From NCBI GenBank assembly GCA_964538915.1, contig CAZIFB010000012.1, forward strand, positions 44,169 through 108,168: a DNA stretch of 64,000 nt, in the 5' to 3' direction. Both the position numbers and the translations under genes were made by a program. Below the pieces are notes generated by a model. The model did no database searches, had not been told where the DNA came from, and worked only from the letters and a program-made list of their open reading frames with translations. Origin of the DNA: JAEUHQ01 sp964538915 (GTDB lineage Bacteria; Planctomycetota; UBA1135; UBA2386). Of this stretch, positions 49,727 through 58,344 are shown in pieces (positions within the stretch are counted from its first letter, which is position 1; every line of letters begins with the position of its first letter).

Positions 49727-51076
49727 ATGGTGGACTTCAAGCAGACCTTCGAAGGGCGTGGTGTGCCCCAGAACCTGGAAGCGGAGCGCTCCGTGCTGGG
49801 TGCGTTGCTGCTGCATTCCGATGCCGTCGCCGACGTCGCCTTCCTGAAGCCGGACGACTTCTACCTGCCTCGCCACCAGGTGATCTTCGAGACGATCGTC
49901 GCGTCGTTCAACGGACGCCACGCGACCGACCCGATCGTCGTCGGAGAAGAGCTCTCGCGCATCGGTCGCCTCGACGACGCCGGCGGGCACGCGCAGTTGC
50001 TCGATCTGATGGAGTGCGTCGTCACGGCGGCGGGCGTACTGCACCACGCGGAGATCGTCCGGGAGAAGGCCGTGCAGCGGCGCCTCCTGGAGACCTGTCT
50101 CGATGTCGCGCGCCGCGCGTACGACAACGAACTCGACGCGAAGGACCTGCTCGACGAGGCGGAGCGGCAGATCTTCGAGATCTCCCGCATGGACAAGTCG
50201 GGCGATGCCGTGAGCATCAGCTCCGTGCTGCAGTCGACGTTCGAGCGCATCGATCGCCTGCGCGAGCGCGACGGCCGCCTGACCGGCGTCGGGACCGAGT
50301 ACTACGACTTCGACGACATGACGGGCGGTCTGCAGCCCGGCGAACTGATCATCGTCGCGGCACGCCCGTCGATGGGAAAGACGAGCTTTGCGCTCAACCT
50401 CACGGAGCGGGCGGCGAGCCACGGAGCGTCGGTCGCGTTCTTCTCTCTCGAAATGTCGAACCAGCAGATCATCCAGAACATGCTCTGCTGCCGCGCGCAG
50501 ATCGACGGTCAGGCGATGCGAAAGGGCCGCATCACCGACCAGCAGTACAAGCGCCTTCAGGACGAGGCGGCACGCCTGTACGAGACGCCGATCTTCGTCG
50601 ACGACACGCCGGGCATCTCGATCACGCAGCTGCGCGCGAAGTGCCGCCGCCTGAAGCAGAAGCACGGGATCCAGATGGCGGTGGTCGACTACCTGCAGCT
50701 GATGTCGGCCGGTGGCCGGATGGAGAGCCGTCAGCAGGAGATCTCGGCGATCTCTCGCGGCCTGAAGAGCATCGCGCGCGAGTTGTCGATCCCGGTCATC
50801 GCGTTGTCGCAGTTGAATCGCGACGTCGAGAACCGTGATGATCATCGCCCCCGGATGAGCGACCTCCGCGAGTCGGGCGCCATCGAGCAGGATGCCGACG
50901 TCATCATCCTGCTGCACCGCGACGAGTACTACAAACCGACGGAACAGAACGCCGGTCTGGCCCAGATCATCATCGCCAAACAGCGCAACGGTCCGACGGG
51001 TGAGGTCGTGCTGCGCTTCTTCCGCGAGTACATGCGTTTTGAGAACTACACGCGCAGGGCCGAACCGATGCAGTGA
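49727..51076 (+). CDS. dnaB: Replicative DNA helicase DnaB
   Basis: A 449-residue hexameric helicase that unwinds DNA ahead of the replisome. N-terminal primase-interacting domain: VPQNLEAERSVLGALLLHSD and the helical bundle to about 150. The linker leads to a RecA-like domain with TGGLQPGELIIVAARPSMGKTS in two parts (Walker A Lys218), FFSLEMS, DDTPGISI, Walker B VVDYLQLM, ALSQLNRDVE and SDLRESGAIEQDAD (arginine-finger and DnaB-type signature). The ending AKQRNGPTGEVVLRF is typical. ATG at 49727 has no close ribosome site, though an AAGGAGGGG at 49701 lies too far upstream. No dnaA boxes or replication origin are obvious around it. Confidence 0.96.
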   Translation: MVDFKQTFEGRGVPQNLEAERSVLGALLLHSDAVADVAFLKPDDFYLPRHQVIFETIVASFNGRHATDPIVVGEELSRIGRLDDAGGHAQLLDLMECVVTAAGVLHHAEIVREKAVQRRLLETCLDVARRAYDNELDAKDLLDEAERQIFEISRMDKSGDAVSISSVLQSTFERIDRLRERDGRLTGVGTEYYDFDDMTGGLQPGELIIVAARPSMGKTSFALNLTERAASHGASVAFFSLEMSNQQIIQNMLCCRAQIDGQAMRKGRITDQQYKRLQDEAARLYETPIFVDDTPGISITQLRAKCRRLKQKHGIQMAVVDYLQLMSAGGRMESRQQEISAISRGLKSIARELSIPVIALSQLNRDVENRDDHRPRMSDLRESGAIEQDADVIILLHRDEYYKPTEQNAGLAQIIIAKQRNGPTGEVVLRFFREYMRFENYTRRAEPMQ

Positions 51077-53735
51077 TCGTCGCGCGGCGGCGTTGCTGTG
51101 CTTCGCCGCGTGGTTCGTCGCGGCGGGCGGCAGCGCGGTCGTCGCACAGGAGACGCCGGATGCACCATCTCCGCCGCAGGAGCCGGGCCGCCAGGAGGTG
51201 CCGGTGCGGCAGGACGGCGATGTCTTCTTCGACGCAGCGATCCGCCGCCTGCAAGGGCGCACGGTCCGCGCCATCCAGATCGAGCGATCGTCGCCCGACG
51301 GCAAGTCGGCGCCGGTCGACGCGGCGTCGGCGGAATCGCTGACCCGGAGTCTGCTGACGCGCGTCGGGCGGCCGTTCGAGGCCCGCAACGTGTCGACCGA
51401 CTGCGAGAGCCTGTGGAACGACCGCCGCATCGTCGTCCGCGCCTACGTGCAGAGTGTCGACGCCGACGTGGTCGTCCGCTTCGTCGTCGACCGCGAGATC
51501 GAGGTCTACGAGGGCGTCGAGTTCCACGGTCTGCTGCATCTCGCGCGCGTCGACGTCGACAGCCTGCTCGGTCTCGACCCGGATCGGAAGGTCACGCGGA
51601 CGGAAGCCGAGGCGATGCGCAAAGTGCTGCTCACCCGCTACCAGCGCGAGGGCTACGCGTTCTGCAGCATCGAACTCTCCGAGCGCTCCGTCGAGGACCC
51701 GCCCGGCGCAGGCGGCGAGGCGAAGCGCCGGCAGCGCAGCACGATCCACTTCCGCATCGACGAGGGGCCGAAGGTCACGATCGGATCGATCTCGTTCCTC
51801 GGCAACTTCTCGTTCGCGACCGAGCCGCACCTCGGCTTCTTCGGCAGCGACGACTACGTGCTGCGCGAATCGCACATCCAGAGCGACCCGGCGCGTGGAC
51901 TCACTCGCGGTGCCGCGTACAGCACCGAGATCCTCGAAGAAGACCTCGACCGACTGCGCCTCTTCTACCGCAGCCGCGGCTTCCTCGACGCGACGGTCGA
52001 CATCGGCGACGTGCGCATCGCCGAGGACAGGTCGTCGGTCGACGTGTCGATCGTCGTCGTCGAAGGGCCGCGGTACCGGATCGCCTCGGTGAGCCTCGAG
52101 CACGTGGATCGCGACGGCAAGGCGCTCACCACCGCGCCGCTCTATCCGGCGGAGGAGATCCTGCGCGACTGCAAGGTCCAGGCCGGCGAGTTCTACGACC
52201 ACGACCGCCTGCAGCGGGATCGCCTGGCGATCGAGGACTTCTACGGCAAGCGCGGCCATCCGCCGCGCAGCTTCCCCGGCATGGCGAGCGTGCCGCAATG
52301 GTCGCTCGTGCTGCCCGTGCGCGAGGTCTACGGTGTCGGCAACGAGGTCGCGATCGTGTTCCAGGTCGTCGAGGGCGTGCCGAAGACGCTTCACGACGTG
52401 GTGATTCGCGGCAACCGCTACACCCGCGACCATGTGATCCGCCGCCGGGTGCGTGTCGTCCCGGGAGATCGCGTCGACATGACGGAAGTGAACCGGGCGC
52501 TGCGCAGCATCCAGCAGACCAGGTTCTTCACGGATCCGGCCACGTCGCGTGGTCCGCGGTTCCAGCTGGAGCCCGTCCGCGATGCGGACAACCAGGTCGA
52601 TCTGGCGATCGACGTCGAGGACGTCGCCACCGGCGAACTGCGCTGGGGCGTCAGCATCAGCACTGGCCAGGGCTACGGCGCCCAGGTCATCTTCAACAAG
52701 CGCAACTTCGACCTGTGGAACCCGCCGAGCAGTCCGAACCCCGTGACCGCACTCGGCGAGATCATCGACAACGAGGCGTTCCACGGCGGTGGACAGACCC
52801 TGAACATGCTCGTCGCCCCTGGCTCACGAGTGAGCCAGGCGCAGATCACGTTCATCGAGCCGGACGTGTTCCGTCAGTACTTCGACACCTGGGAACTGCG
52901 TGTATCGGGGCATCGGCAGATCCGGCGCTGGTCGGAGGGCTACACGTCCGACAAGCTCGGTGGCGAAGTCGGTCTGTCGCGCAACTTCACCGAGGAGTTC
53001 AACACCGGCCTCACGTTCCGCGAGGAGTCGGTCGACATCGACGACCTGGCGCAGGATGCGTCGTCGCTCGCGTTCGACGCGGAAGGGCAGACCGAACTGC
53101 GCGGCCTGCGGCTCCACGCGCGCTACCGCGACTTCGACGACCTTCGGCGGCCGACGTCCGGCTTCGAGCTGTCACTCTCCGGCGAGATGGTCGGCGGCTT
53201 CCTCGGCGGGGAGGAGAGCCTGACCAAGGCCGTGCACACGGGCCAGGTCTACGTGCCGATCGGAGAGAACGAGATGGGGCACCGGACCGTGCTCCATCTC
53301 GAGCACTTCTTCGGCGTGGCCGACGCGTTCGGGGGCAGCGACGACGTGTTCCTCACGGAGCGCTTCTACATGGGCGGCAACAACCTCCGCGGCTTCGACT
53401 TCCGCGACGCGGGCCCGAGCCAGTTCGGTCGCCCGATCGGCGGCGAGGCGGTGTACACGGCGTCGGTCGAAGTGTTCGTGCCGCTCGTGTCGACGCGACT
53501 CGAGGGCGAACTGCGCGACCGCGAACTGCTGCGCGGGGTGATCTTCACGGACTTCGGCCTGCTCGGTTTGTCGATCGACGATCCGACGTTCCACCAGCTG
53601 CGTGCGAGCTCCGGATTCGGCATCCGCATCGAGGTCCCGTATCTCGAGTGGCCGATCGCGCTCGACCTCGGCTGGCCCTGGGTCTACGAAGAGAGCGACG
53701 ATCGTCGCCAGCTCTACTTCTCCTTCGGGCGCTGA
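51039..53735 (+). CDS. bamA: Outer-membrane assembly factor BamA (Omp85 family)
   Basis: About 898 residues. It folds beta-barrel proteins into the outer membrane. The start is unclear: TTG at 51039, inside the end of dnaB, gives a positively charged signal peptide (RAAALLCFAAWFVAAGGSA); TTG at 51093 gives one without charge. Several POTRA repeats run from about 75 to 480 (VEFHGLLHLARVDVDSL, GSISFLGNFSF, ASVSLEHVD, DVVIRGNRYTRDHVIRRRV). The barrel follows, with the conserved RGF motif in GGNNLRGFDF and a last strand ending in LYFSFGR. The plug of charged POTRA loops is longer than in E. coli BamA (810). Next gene follows 4 bases after the stop. Confidence 0.9.
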   Translation: MRTTRAGPNRCSDRRAAALLCFAAWFVAAGGSAVVAQETPDAPSPPQEPGRQEVPVRQDGDVFFDAAIRRLQGRTVRAIQIERSSPDGKSAPVDAASAESLTRSLLTRVGRPFEARNVSTDCESLWNDRRIVVRAYVQSVDADVVVRFVVDREIEVYEGVEFHGLLHLARVDVDSLLGLDPDRKVTRTEAEAMRKVLLTRYQREGYAFCSIELSERSVEDPPGAGGEAKRRQRSTIHFRIDEGPKVTIGSISFLGNFSFATEPHLGFFGSDDYVLRESHIQSDPARGLTRGAAYSTEILEEDLDRLRLFYRSRGFLDATVDIGDVRIAEDRSSVDVSIVVVEGPRYRIASVSLEHVDRDGKALTTAPLYPAEEILRDCKVQAGEFYDHDRLQRDRLAIEDFYGKRGHPPRSFPGMASVPQWSLVLPVREVYGVGNEVAIVFQVVEGVPKTLHDVVIRGNRYTRDHVIRRRVRVVPGDRVDMTEVNRALRSIQQTRFFTDPATSRGPRFQLEPVRDADNQVDLAIDVEDVATGELRWGVSISTGQGYGAQVIFNKRNFDLWNPPSSPNPVTALGEIIDNEAFHGGGQTLNMLVAPGSRVSQAQITFIEPDVFRQYFDTWELRVSGHRQIRRWSEGYTSDKLGGEVGLSRNFTEEFNTGLTFREESVDIDDLAQDASSLAFDAEGQTELRGLRLHARYRDFDDLRRPTSGFELSLSGEMVGGFLGGEESLTKAVHTGQVYVPIGENEMGHRTVLHLEHFFGVADAFGGSDDVFLTERFYMGGNNLRGFDFRDAGPSQFGRPIGGEAVYTASVEVFVPLVSTRLEGELRDRELLRGVIFTDFGLLGLSIDDPTFHQLRASSGFGIRIEVPYLEWPIALDLGWPWVYEESDDRRQLYFSFGR

Positions 53736-53739
53736 TCGC

Positions 53740-54291
53740 ATGGAGCGCCAACCCTTCAGCCGTCTGCAGCGCGAGGTGCTCGTCGACAACCCGTGGCACC
53801 GGTACTGCCGCGATCGCTACGTGCAGTCGGACGGCAGCGAGGGCGTCTACTACTACGTCGACATGCCGGGGAGCTGCGGCGCGATCCCCGTGTTCGCCGA
53901 CGGATCGACGGTGCTGCTGCGCGTGCACCGCTACCTGCTCGGCGCCGACTTCTGGGAGTTCCCGATCGGCGGCATGAAGGATGGCGAGGACCCGCTCGCG
54001 GTCGCGAAGAAGGAACTGCACGAGGAAGCCGGTCTGTTCGCGGACGAGTGGACGCCGATCGGCCGCTTCGCGCCGTACAAGGGCGTGTCGAACGAGATCT
54101 GCCACTACTGGCTCGCGCGCGGTCTGCGCGAGGACGCGCAGGATCTGGAGCCGAGCGAGCGGATCACCGTGCACCGCATGCCGTTCGCCGAGGCGCGTCG
54201 TGTGCTGATCGATCAGGAGTGCTCCGACGGGCAGTCGCTCGCCGGCCTCGTGCTCCTCGACCGCTGGCTCGCGGCGGGGAACCGCCTGTGA
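53740..54291 (+). CDS. Nudix hydrolase, ADP-ribose pyrophosphatase-like
   Basis: A 183-residue Nudix enzyme. The Nudix box GGMKDGEDPLAVAKKELHEE followed by AGL is complete apart from Lys in place of the usual Arg before Glu. Upstream VFADGSTVLLRVHRYLLG and WEFPIGG fit the ADP-ribose pyrophosphatase (NudF) group, with the extended YKGVSNEICHYWLA segment common there. It hydrolyses a nucleoside diphosphate linked to another group, in the cytosol, with Mg2+. The GTG of the next gene overlaps its stop (GTGA), and a Nudix-LOG-phosphatase run follows. Start ATG 53740 lies 5 bases after bamA. Confidence 0.9.
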   Translation: MERQPFSRLQREVLVDNPWHRYCRDRYVQSDGSEGVYYYVDMPGSCGAIPVFADGSTVLLRVHRYLLGADFWEFPIGGMKDGEDPLAVAKKELHEEAGLFADEWTPIGRFAPYKGVSNEICHYWLARGLREDAQDLEPSERITVHRMPFAEARRVLIDQECSDGQSLAGLVLLDRWLAAGNRL

Positions 54292-54884
54292 CGCGGCCGT
54301 TCCGCGTCACGGTCTATGCGTCGTCGAGCGAACGGATCGACCGCCGCTACTTCACCGTCGCCGAAGACCTCGGTCGTCGCATCGGCGAGCGCGGCTGGGA
54401 GCTCGTCTGGGGCGGCGGGCGCTTTGGTCTGATGGGCGCCGTGTCGCGCGGCGCGCGCGCCGCGGGCGGCCGTACGGTCGGGGTGATCCTGCAGGAGTTC
54501 ATCGACAAGAACGTGCACTGCGACGCTGCGCATCGCATGGACTCCGTGACCGACATGAGGCTGCGCAAGCGCGGTCTCGACGAACTCGGCGACGCGTTCG
54601 TGGCTCTGCCCGGCGGGTTGGGCACGTTCGAAGAGCTGTTCGAGATCCTGTCCTTCAAGCAACTCGGCTTCCACGACCGGCCCGTCGTCGTGCTCAACGC
54701 CTTCGACTACTGGGCACCGCTCCTCTCGATGATCGAGAATGCGTTCGCCGGCGGTTTCGTGCAGCAGCAGTTCCGCGGCATCTTCTCCGTCGCGGCGGAC
54801 GCGGCGGCGGCCATCGACCAGATCGCGAACGCGACGCCCTGGCGGCCGGCGCGCGGTGAGGCGCGCGGCGGCGGCACGGGATGA
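54288..54884 (+). CDS. LOG-family nucleotide phosphoribohydrolase
   Basis: A 198-residue lysine-decarboxylase-like protein of the LOG family. LOG enzymes cleave nucleoside 5'-monophosphates (AMP or cytokinin ribotides) to base and ribose-5-phosphate. Signatures: FRVTVYASSSERID, WGGGRFGLMGAVSRGA, MRLRKRGLDELGDAFVALPG and the defining PGGLGTFEELFE with catalytic Arg/Glu. Coupled by 4-base overlaps to the Nudix gene before it and to the phosphatase gene after it. In diderms such proteins often control nucleotide pools; calling it a cytokinin enzyme would be over-reach. Confidence 0.9.
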   Translation: MTRPFRVTVYASSSERIDRRYFTVAEDLGRRIGERGWELVWGGGRFGLMGAVSRGARAAGGRTVGVILQEFIDKNVHCDAAHRMDSVTDMRLRKRGLDELGDAFVALPGGLGTFEELFEILSFKQLGFHDRPVVVLNAFDYWAPLLSMIENAFAGGFVQQQFRGIFSVAADAAAAIDQIANATPWRPARGEARGGGTG

Positions 54885-55657
54885 GCTCTGACGCGCGCGA
54901 CCTCGAGGCCGCAGACCGCGCGCTGCTCGCGGCGATGGAGGTCGTGCGCTCGCATGCGCGACCGAACGTGCCGTTCGAGTGGAAGGACGGCCACAGCCTC
55001 GTCACCGCGGCGGACCGCGAGGTCGACGAGCTGTTGCGCCGCACGCTGCCTTCGCCCGGTGACGGCTGGTTGTCGGAGGAGCGCGACGACGACGGCTCGC
55101 GCCATCGGTCGCGCCGCGTGTGGATCGTCGATCCGCTCGACGGCACCCGTTCGTTCGTCGCCGGGCGCGCGGATCATTCGGTGTCGATCGGTCTGCTCGT
55201 CGACGGTGAACCCGTGCTGGGCGCGATCGGCGCGTCGGCGATCGGTGTGCGCGTGGTCGGTGGTCGTGGCCTCGGCGTCCGGGTGCACGGCGACCCGCGG
55301 TTGCCGTGGCCGCCGGCCGACGGAAGGATGCGTGTGCTGGCGAGCCGGAGCGAGACGAAGCGCGGAGAGTGGGCGGAGTGGCAGGACGGGGCGTGCCATC
55401 TGCTGCCGGTGGGGTCCGTCGCGTGGAAGCTGGCACTGGTCGCGGCCGGATGCGCGGACGCGACGTGGACGTGGAACGGCAAGAACGAATGGGACGTCGC
55501 GGCAGGAGCGGCTCTCGTCGTCGCTGCCGGCGGCGACGTGTGGCGGCCCGACGGAGGCGCGGTCGCATGGAACCGGCCGAAAGCGCGCTTCCCCTCGTTC
55601 GCGGCGGCCGGCCCGGGATTGCGTGCGCAGGTCGTGGCGCTGTCGCGTTCGCGTTGA
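54881..55657 (+). CDS. Inositol-monophosphatase-family phosphatase (CysQ-like)
   Basis: A 258-residue Mg2+-dependent phosphatase of the IMPase/FBPase superfamily. Metal-binding motifs: ADREVDELLR with a conserved Asp, EE in WLSEERDDD, WIVDPLDGTRSFV (core Asp-Pro-Leu-Asp-Gly-Thr) and NEWDVAAGAALV. The 'EWD.AAG' form is typical of 3'(2'),5'-bisphosphate nucleotidases (CysQ) and of IMPases, so substrate is likely PAP or an inositol phosphate. It starts in the ATGA overlap with the LOG gene, completing a three-gene run, and it converges with the CBS gene with 6 bases between. Confidence 0.87.
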   Translation: MSSDARDLEAADRALLAAMEVVRSHARPNVPFEWKDGHSLVTAADREVDELLRRTLPSPGDGWLSEERDDDGSRHRSRRVWIVDPLDGTRSFVAGRADHSVSIGLLVDGEPVLGAIGASAIGVRVVGGRGLGVRVHGDPRLPWPPADGRMRVLASRSETKRGEWAEWQDGACHLLPVGSVAWKLALVAAGCADATWTWNGKNEWDVAAGAALVVAAGGDVWRPDGGAVAWNRPKARFPSFAAAGPGLRAQVVALSRSR

Positions 55658-55663
55658 GGCGCG

Positions 55664-56068
55664 TCAGCCCTTCAACGCGTGGCGGATGATGTCGCTCGTG
55701 CTGAGCACGCCGATGACGCTCGTGCCGTCGAGCACCGGCACGCGCCGGATGCCGCTCATGCGCATCAGGTTGATGCAGTCGATCAGGTTCGTCGCGGAAG
55801 GGACGCAGATCGCCGGGCGCGTCATCACGTCGCGCACCTGGAGTTCGCCGAGCACCGCGGGATCCTGGGAACCGAGCAGGTTGACGATGTCCTTGCTCGT
55901 GACGATACCGGGCAGATCGCTCGCTTCGGGCCCGGCGACGAGCAGCGCCCGGATGCCCTCGGCGACCATCCGCGAGCCGGCGACCCGGAGGTTCTCGCCG
56001 GCGTCGACCCACTGCACGTCCTTGTTCATGACGTCCTTCGCGCGGAGACGATGAAGATCGATGGTCAT
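55664..56068 (-). CDS. Two-CBS-domain protein
   Basis: A 134-residue protein formed of two CBS motifs (about 8-63 and 75-133). Features: RAKDVMNKDVQWVDAGENL, AEGIRALLV, GIVTSKDIVNLL, then QVRDVMTRPAICVPSATNL, RRVPVLDGTSVIGVLSTSDI. Such pairs bind AMP, ATP or SAM and act as energy or metabolite sensors. It lies at the end of a two-gene operon: its ATG overlaps the stop of the FapA-like gene (ATGA). It has no catalytic domain of its own. Confidence 0.93.
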   Translation of the reverse strand: MTIDLHRLRAKDVMNKDVQWVDAGENLRVAGSRMVAEGIRALLVAGPEASDLPGIVTSKDIVNLLGSQDPAVLGELQVRDVMTRPAICVPSATNLIDCINLMRMSGIRRVPVLDGTSVIGVLSTSDIIRHALKG

Positions 56069-57372
56069 GGGATGGTCTCCTCGAGAATGCAGTCGTGTTC
56101 GGCGTCCCAGCGGAAGCGGACGGACGTGCGGGATCGATCGATCGGCAGTGTGACTCCGCCGAACTGGATCCGGACGCCGGCGTGCGCGGTGCCGTGGACG
56201 TGGATGGCCGCGTCCTTCAGCAGCGCGCGCTGTCGCTGCAGCAGGGCGAGCCGCTGTTGCTGGGCCTGGTCCGAGCCCTTCACCGCTGCGCGGTTCATCT
56301 TGCCGGCGGACGCGGTGAGATCGCGGCGGGCCCTCACCGCGGAGCGTTCGACCTTGGTGTCCACGTTCGTCGCCCGCACCAGTGCCGTCCTCTCCTCGAG
56401 AACGTCCGCGACGACCAGCAGGGTCGCGGCGCCGTTCGGAGTGCCCGCGTTCGTCAGTTCGATGGTGTGGCGCGCCCGCACCGACCCGCCGAACGCCGTG
56501 CCGCGGCCGGAGACGATGCGCACGTTGTCGCCGCGCAGTTCCGAATGCGTCGCTTCGTCGCGCAGATCGACGTCGCCGCCGGCATCGAGTCGCGACGACG
56601 TCGCGTGACGGCAGGTGACCTGCGCGTTCGCCCGGATCTCGCTGCCGGCGAGGACGCCACCGCCGACGTGCACGGACCCGCCGGCCACGACGATCGCGTG
56701 CTGCACCGAACCACCGACGACGACGTCGCCGGTGGCGTCGATGCGCGCGCCGTCCGTCGCCTCGCCGCTCACGGTCAGCGACCCTTCGCTGTGCAGGTTC
56801 CCGCTGCGAAGGTCGACGTCGCCGCGGTGTTCATAGAGCGTGACCACGTCGATCTGACGCGAGTCCTGCAGCACGACGCCGGCGCGCGCTGCCTTGACCT
56901 CGAGGCCTTCGACCGCTGCGCCGGGGCCGAAGCGCATGGTGTGGGGTCGTCCGGGCTTCGCCGCGAGCGCGAGTCCCCGCACGTCCTCGCCCGCCACTCC
57001 GGCAGTCGGGGGCACGATCGTCGCGAGCAGCGCACCGGTGGCCACGGGGTGCAGGAGGTCGCGTTCGTGCCAGTCGATGCGGCCGTCGGGATGCTGGCGG
57101 CCGACGGACTTCACGAGCGCGAATCGCGGTTCGACCCGACCGTCTTCGCCGGCGATCGGAGCCCGGCCTCGCGCGACGACGGTGGCCGGTGCGGCGGCCG
57201 GCCCGGCGAGCAGGGCCACGAACGCATCGCGAGCGACGGCATCGACTCCCGAGACCACGCCGGCGGTCGCCAGCGCCGCCGCGAGATCGCGGTCGGTGCA
57301 CGGTGCGCCCGGCTCCGCGGCGGCTTCCGCCGCGAGTCCGTCGCTGCGGATGGAGATCCGGATGCGGCCCAC
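56065..57372 (-). CDS. FapA/DUF342-like polymer-forming protein
   Basis: A 435-residue protein of the FapA (DUF342) type. Residues 1-110 are a small N-terminal domain. From about 135 to 330 it has short repeated beta turns (HSEGSLTVSGEATDGARIDA, GDVVVGGSVQHAIVVAGGSV, GGGVLAGSEIRAN), which should form a right-handed parallel helix like bactofilins and FapA. A C-terminal helix (about 355-390: QAQQQRLALLQRQRALLKDA) precedes a last beta motif VRIQFGGVTL. FapA in Vibrio helps place flagellar proteins; many diderms have copies of unknown function. No flagellar gene is nearby. GTG start at 57372; the stop overlaps the CBS gene. Confidence 0.82.
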   Translation of the reverse strand: MGRIRISIRSDGLAAEAAAEPGAPCTDRDLAAALATAGVVSGVDAVARDAFVALLAGPAAAPATVVARGRAPIAGEDGRVEPRFALVKSVGRQHPDGRIDWHERDLLHPVATGALLATIVPPTAGVAGEDVRGLALAAKPGRPHTMRFGPGAAVEGLEVKAARAGVVLQDSRQIDVVTLYEHRGDVDLRSGNLHSEGSLTVSGEATDGARIDATGDVVVGGSVQHAIVVAGGSVHVGGGVLAGSEIRANAQVTCRHATSSRLDAGGDVDLRDEATHSELRGDNVRIVSGRGTAFGGSVRARHTIELTNAGTPNGAATLLVVADVLEERTALVRATNVDTKVERSAVRARRDLTASAGKMNRAAVKGSDQAQQQRLALLQRQRALLKDAAIHVHGTAHAGVRIQFGGVTLPIDRSRTSVRFRWDAEHDCILEETIP

Positions 57373-57486
57373 GGCGGGAGCATCGGCATTCCGACGGGAC
57401 GGACTGGCTTCGCCGGACGGGCGAACGGGTGACGCCGATGCCAGCGTGCGTTCGCCGCGGCCTCATCCCGGAACGATCGCCTGTCG

Positions 57487-58344
57487 ATGCTGTCGACGAT
57501 GACGAGTGCGACCACGGACCTCTCGCGGCTGTTCCGGACCGCGATCTCCGAGCGGAAGCTCGAGGTGCCGCCGATGCCGGCCACTGCGGCGGAAGTGATG
57601 AGCCTGTGCCAGCAGGAGACCACCGACGCGGCGAAGCTGTCCGCGGTGATCCATCGCGATCAGACGATCGCATCCAACGTCCTTCGCGTCGCCAACTCGG
57701 TCGCCTACGCGGGGCAGGTGCCGTGTTCGTCGCTTCAGCAGGCGTGCGGCCGCCTCGGCATGCAGATGATCACCGAGATCGCGACGGCGATTGCCGTCCG
57801 CGGCCGGATGTTCGCCAACGCGAGCTGTGCGGAACTGCTGGCGGTGTTGTGGAAGCACTCCGTTCTCTGCGGCTTCTTCAGCAAGGAGATCGCCCGGCTG
57901 CGGCGGCGCAACGTCGAGATCTCGTTCCTCTGCGGCCTCCTGCACGACATCGGCAAGGCGGTCCTGTTGAACAACCTCGACCGCGCGGCCGGCAAGGGAG
58001 CCGAGGTGCCCCGGCACGACCTGCTAGCGGCGCTGCAGGAGCACCACGTGGCGGCAGGCACCCTGCTCGCACGTGAGTGGAAGCTGTCGGACCAGTTCGT
58101 CGAAGCGATGCAGTTCCATCACGACTACGCGGCTGCGACGCGGTACCAGGACCTCGCGATGACGGTCGCCTTCGCGGACTCGCTGAGCTACCACGTCGCG
58201 CCCGGCGTGCTGGCGACGCCGCCGACCGAGGAGGAGCTGCGAGCCGACCCCGTGCTCGTCGGACTCAATCTCTACGCGGACCAGGTGGGTGAGCTGATCG
58301 GGATGAAGGGCCACGCACTCGCGGTGGTGGAGGGCATGCGATGA
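57487..58344 (+). CDS. HDOD-domain signalling protein
   Basis: A 285-residue HDOD protein. The domain spans about 22-220 and starts LEVPPMPATAAEVMSLC. HDOD proteins are related to HD phosphohydrolases but usually lose the metal site; this one retains LLHDIGKAVLL, while the preceding KHSVLCGFF and following EHHVAAGTLLA residues suggest partial conservation. They act in signal relay, motility or replication control. Start at ATG 57487 (or 57499). Its stop overlaps the sthA start (ATGA). It is divergent from the FapA/CBS operon, 114 bases apart. Confidence 0.87.
   Translation: MLSTMTSATTDLSRLFRTAISERKLEVPPMPATAAEVMSLCQQETTDAAKLSAVIHRDQTIASNVLRVANSVAYAGQVPCSSLQQACGRLGMQMITEIATAIAVRGRMFANASCAELLAVLWKHSVLCGFFSKEIARLRRRNVEISFLCGLLHDIGKAVLLNNLDRAAGKGAEVPRHDLLAALQEHHVAAGTLLAREWKLSDQFVEAMQFHHDYAAATRYQDLAMTVAFADSLSYHVAPGVLATPPTEEELRADPVLVGLNLYADQVGELIGMKGHALAVVEGMR

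Noticed and set aside
56065..57372. Flagellar assembly role for the FapA-like protein
   Set aside because: No flagellar or chemotaxis gene is in the window, so the functional name is not justified.
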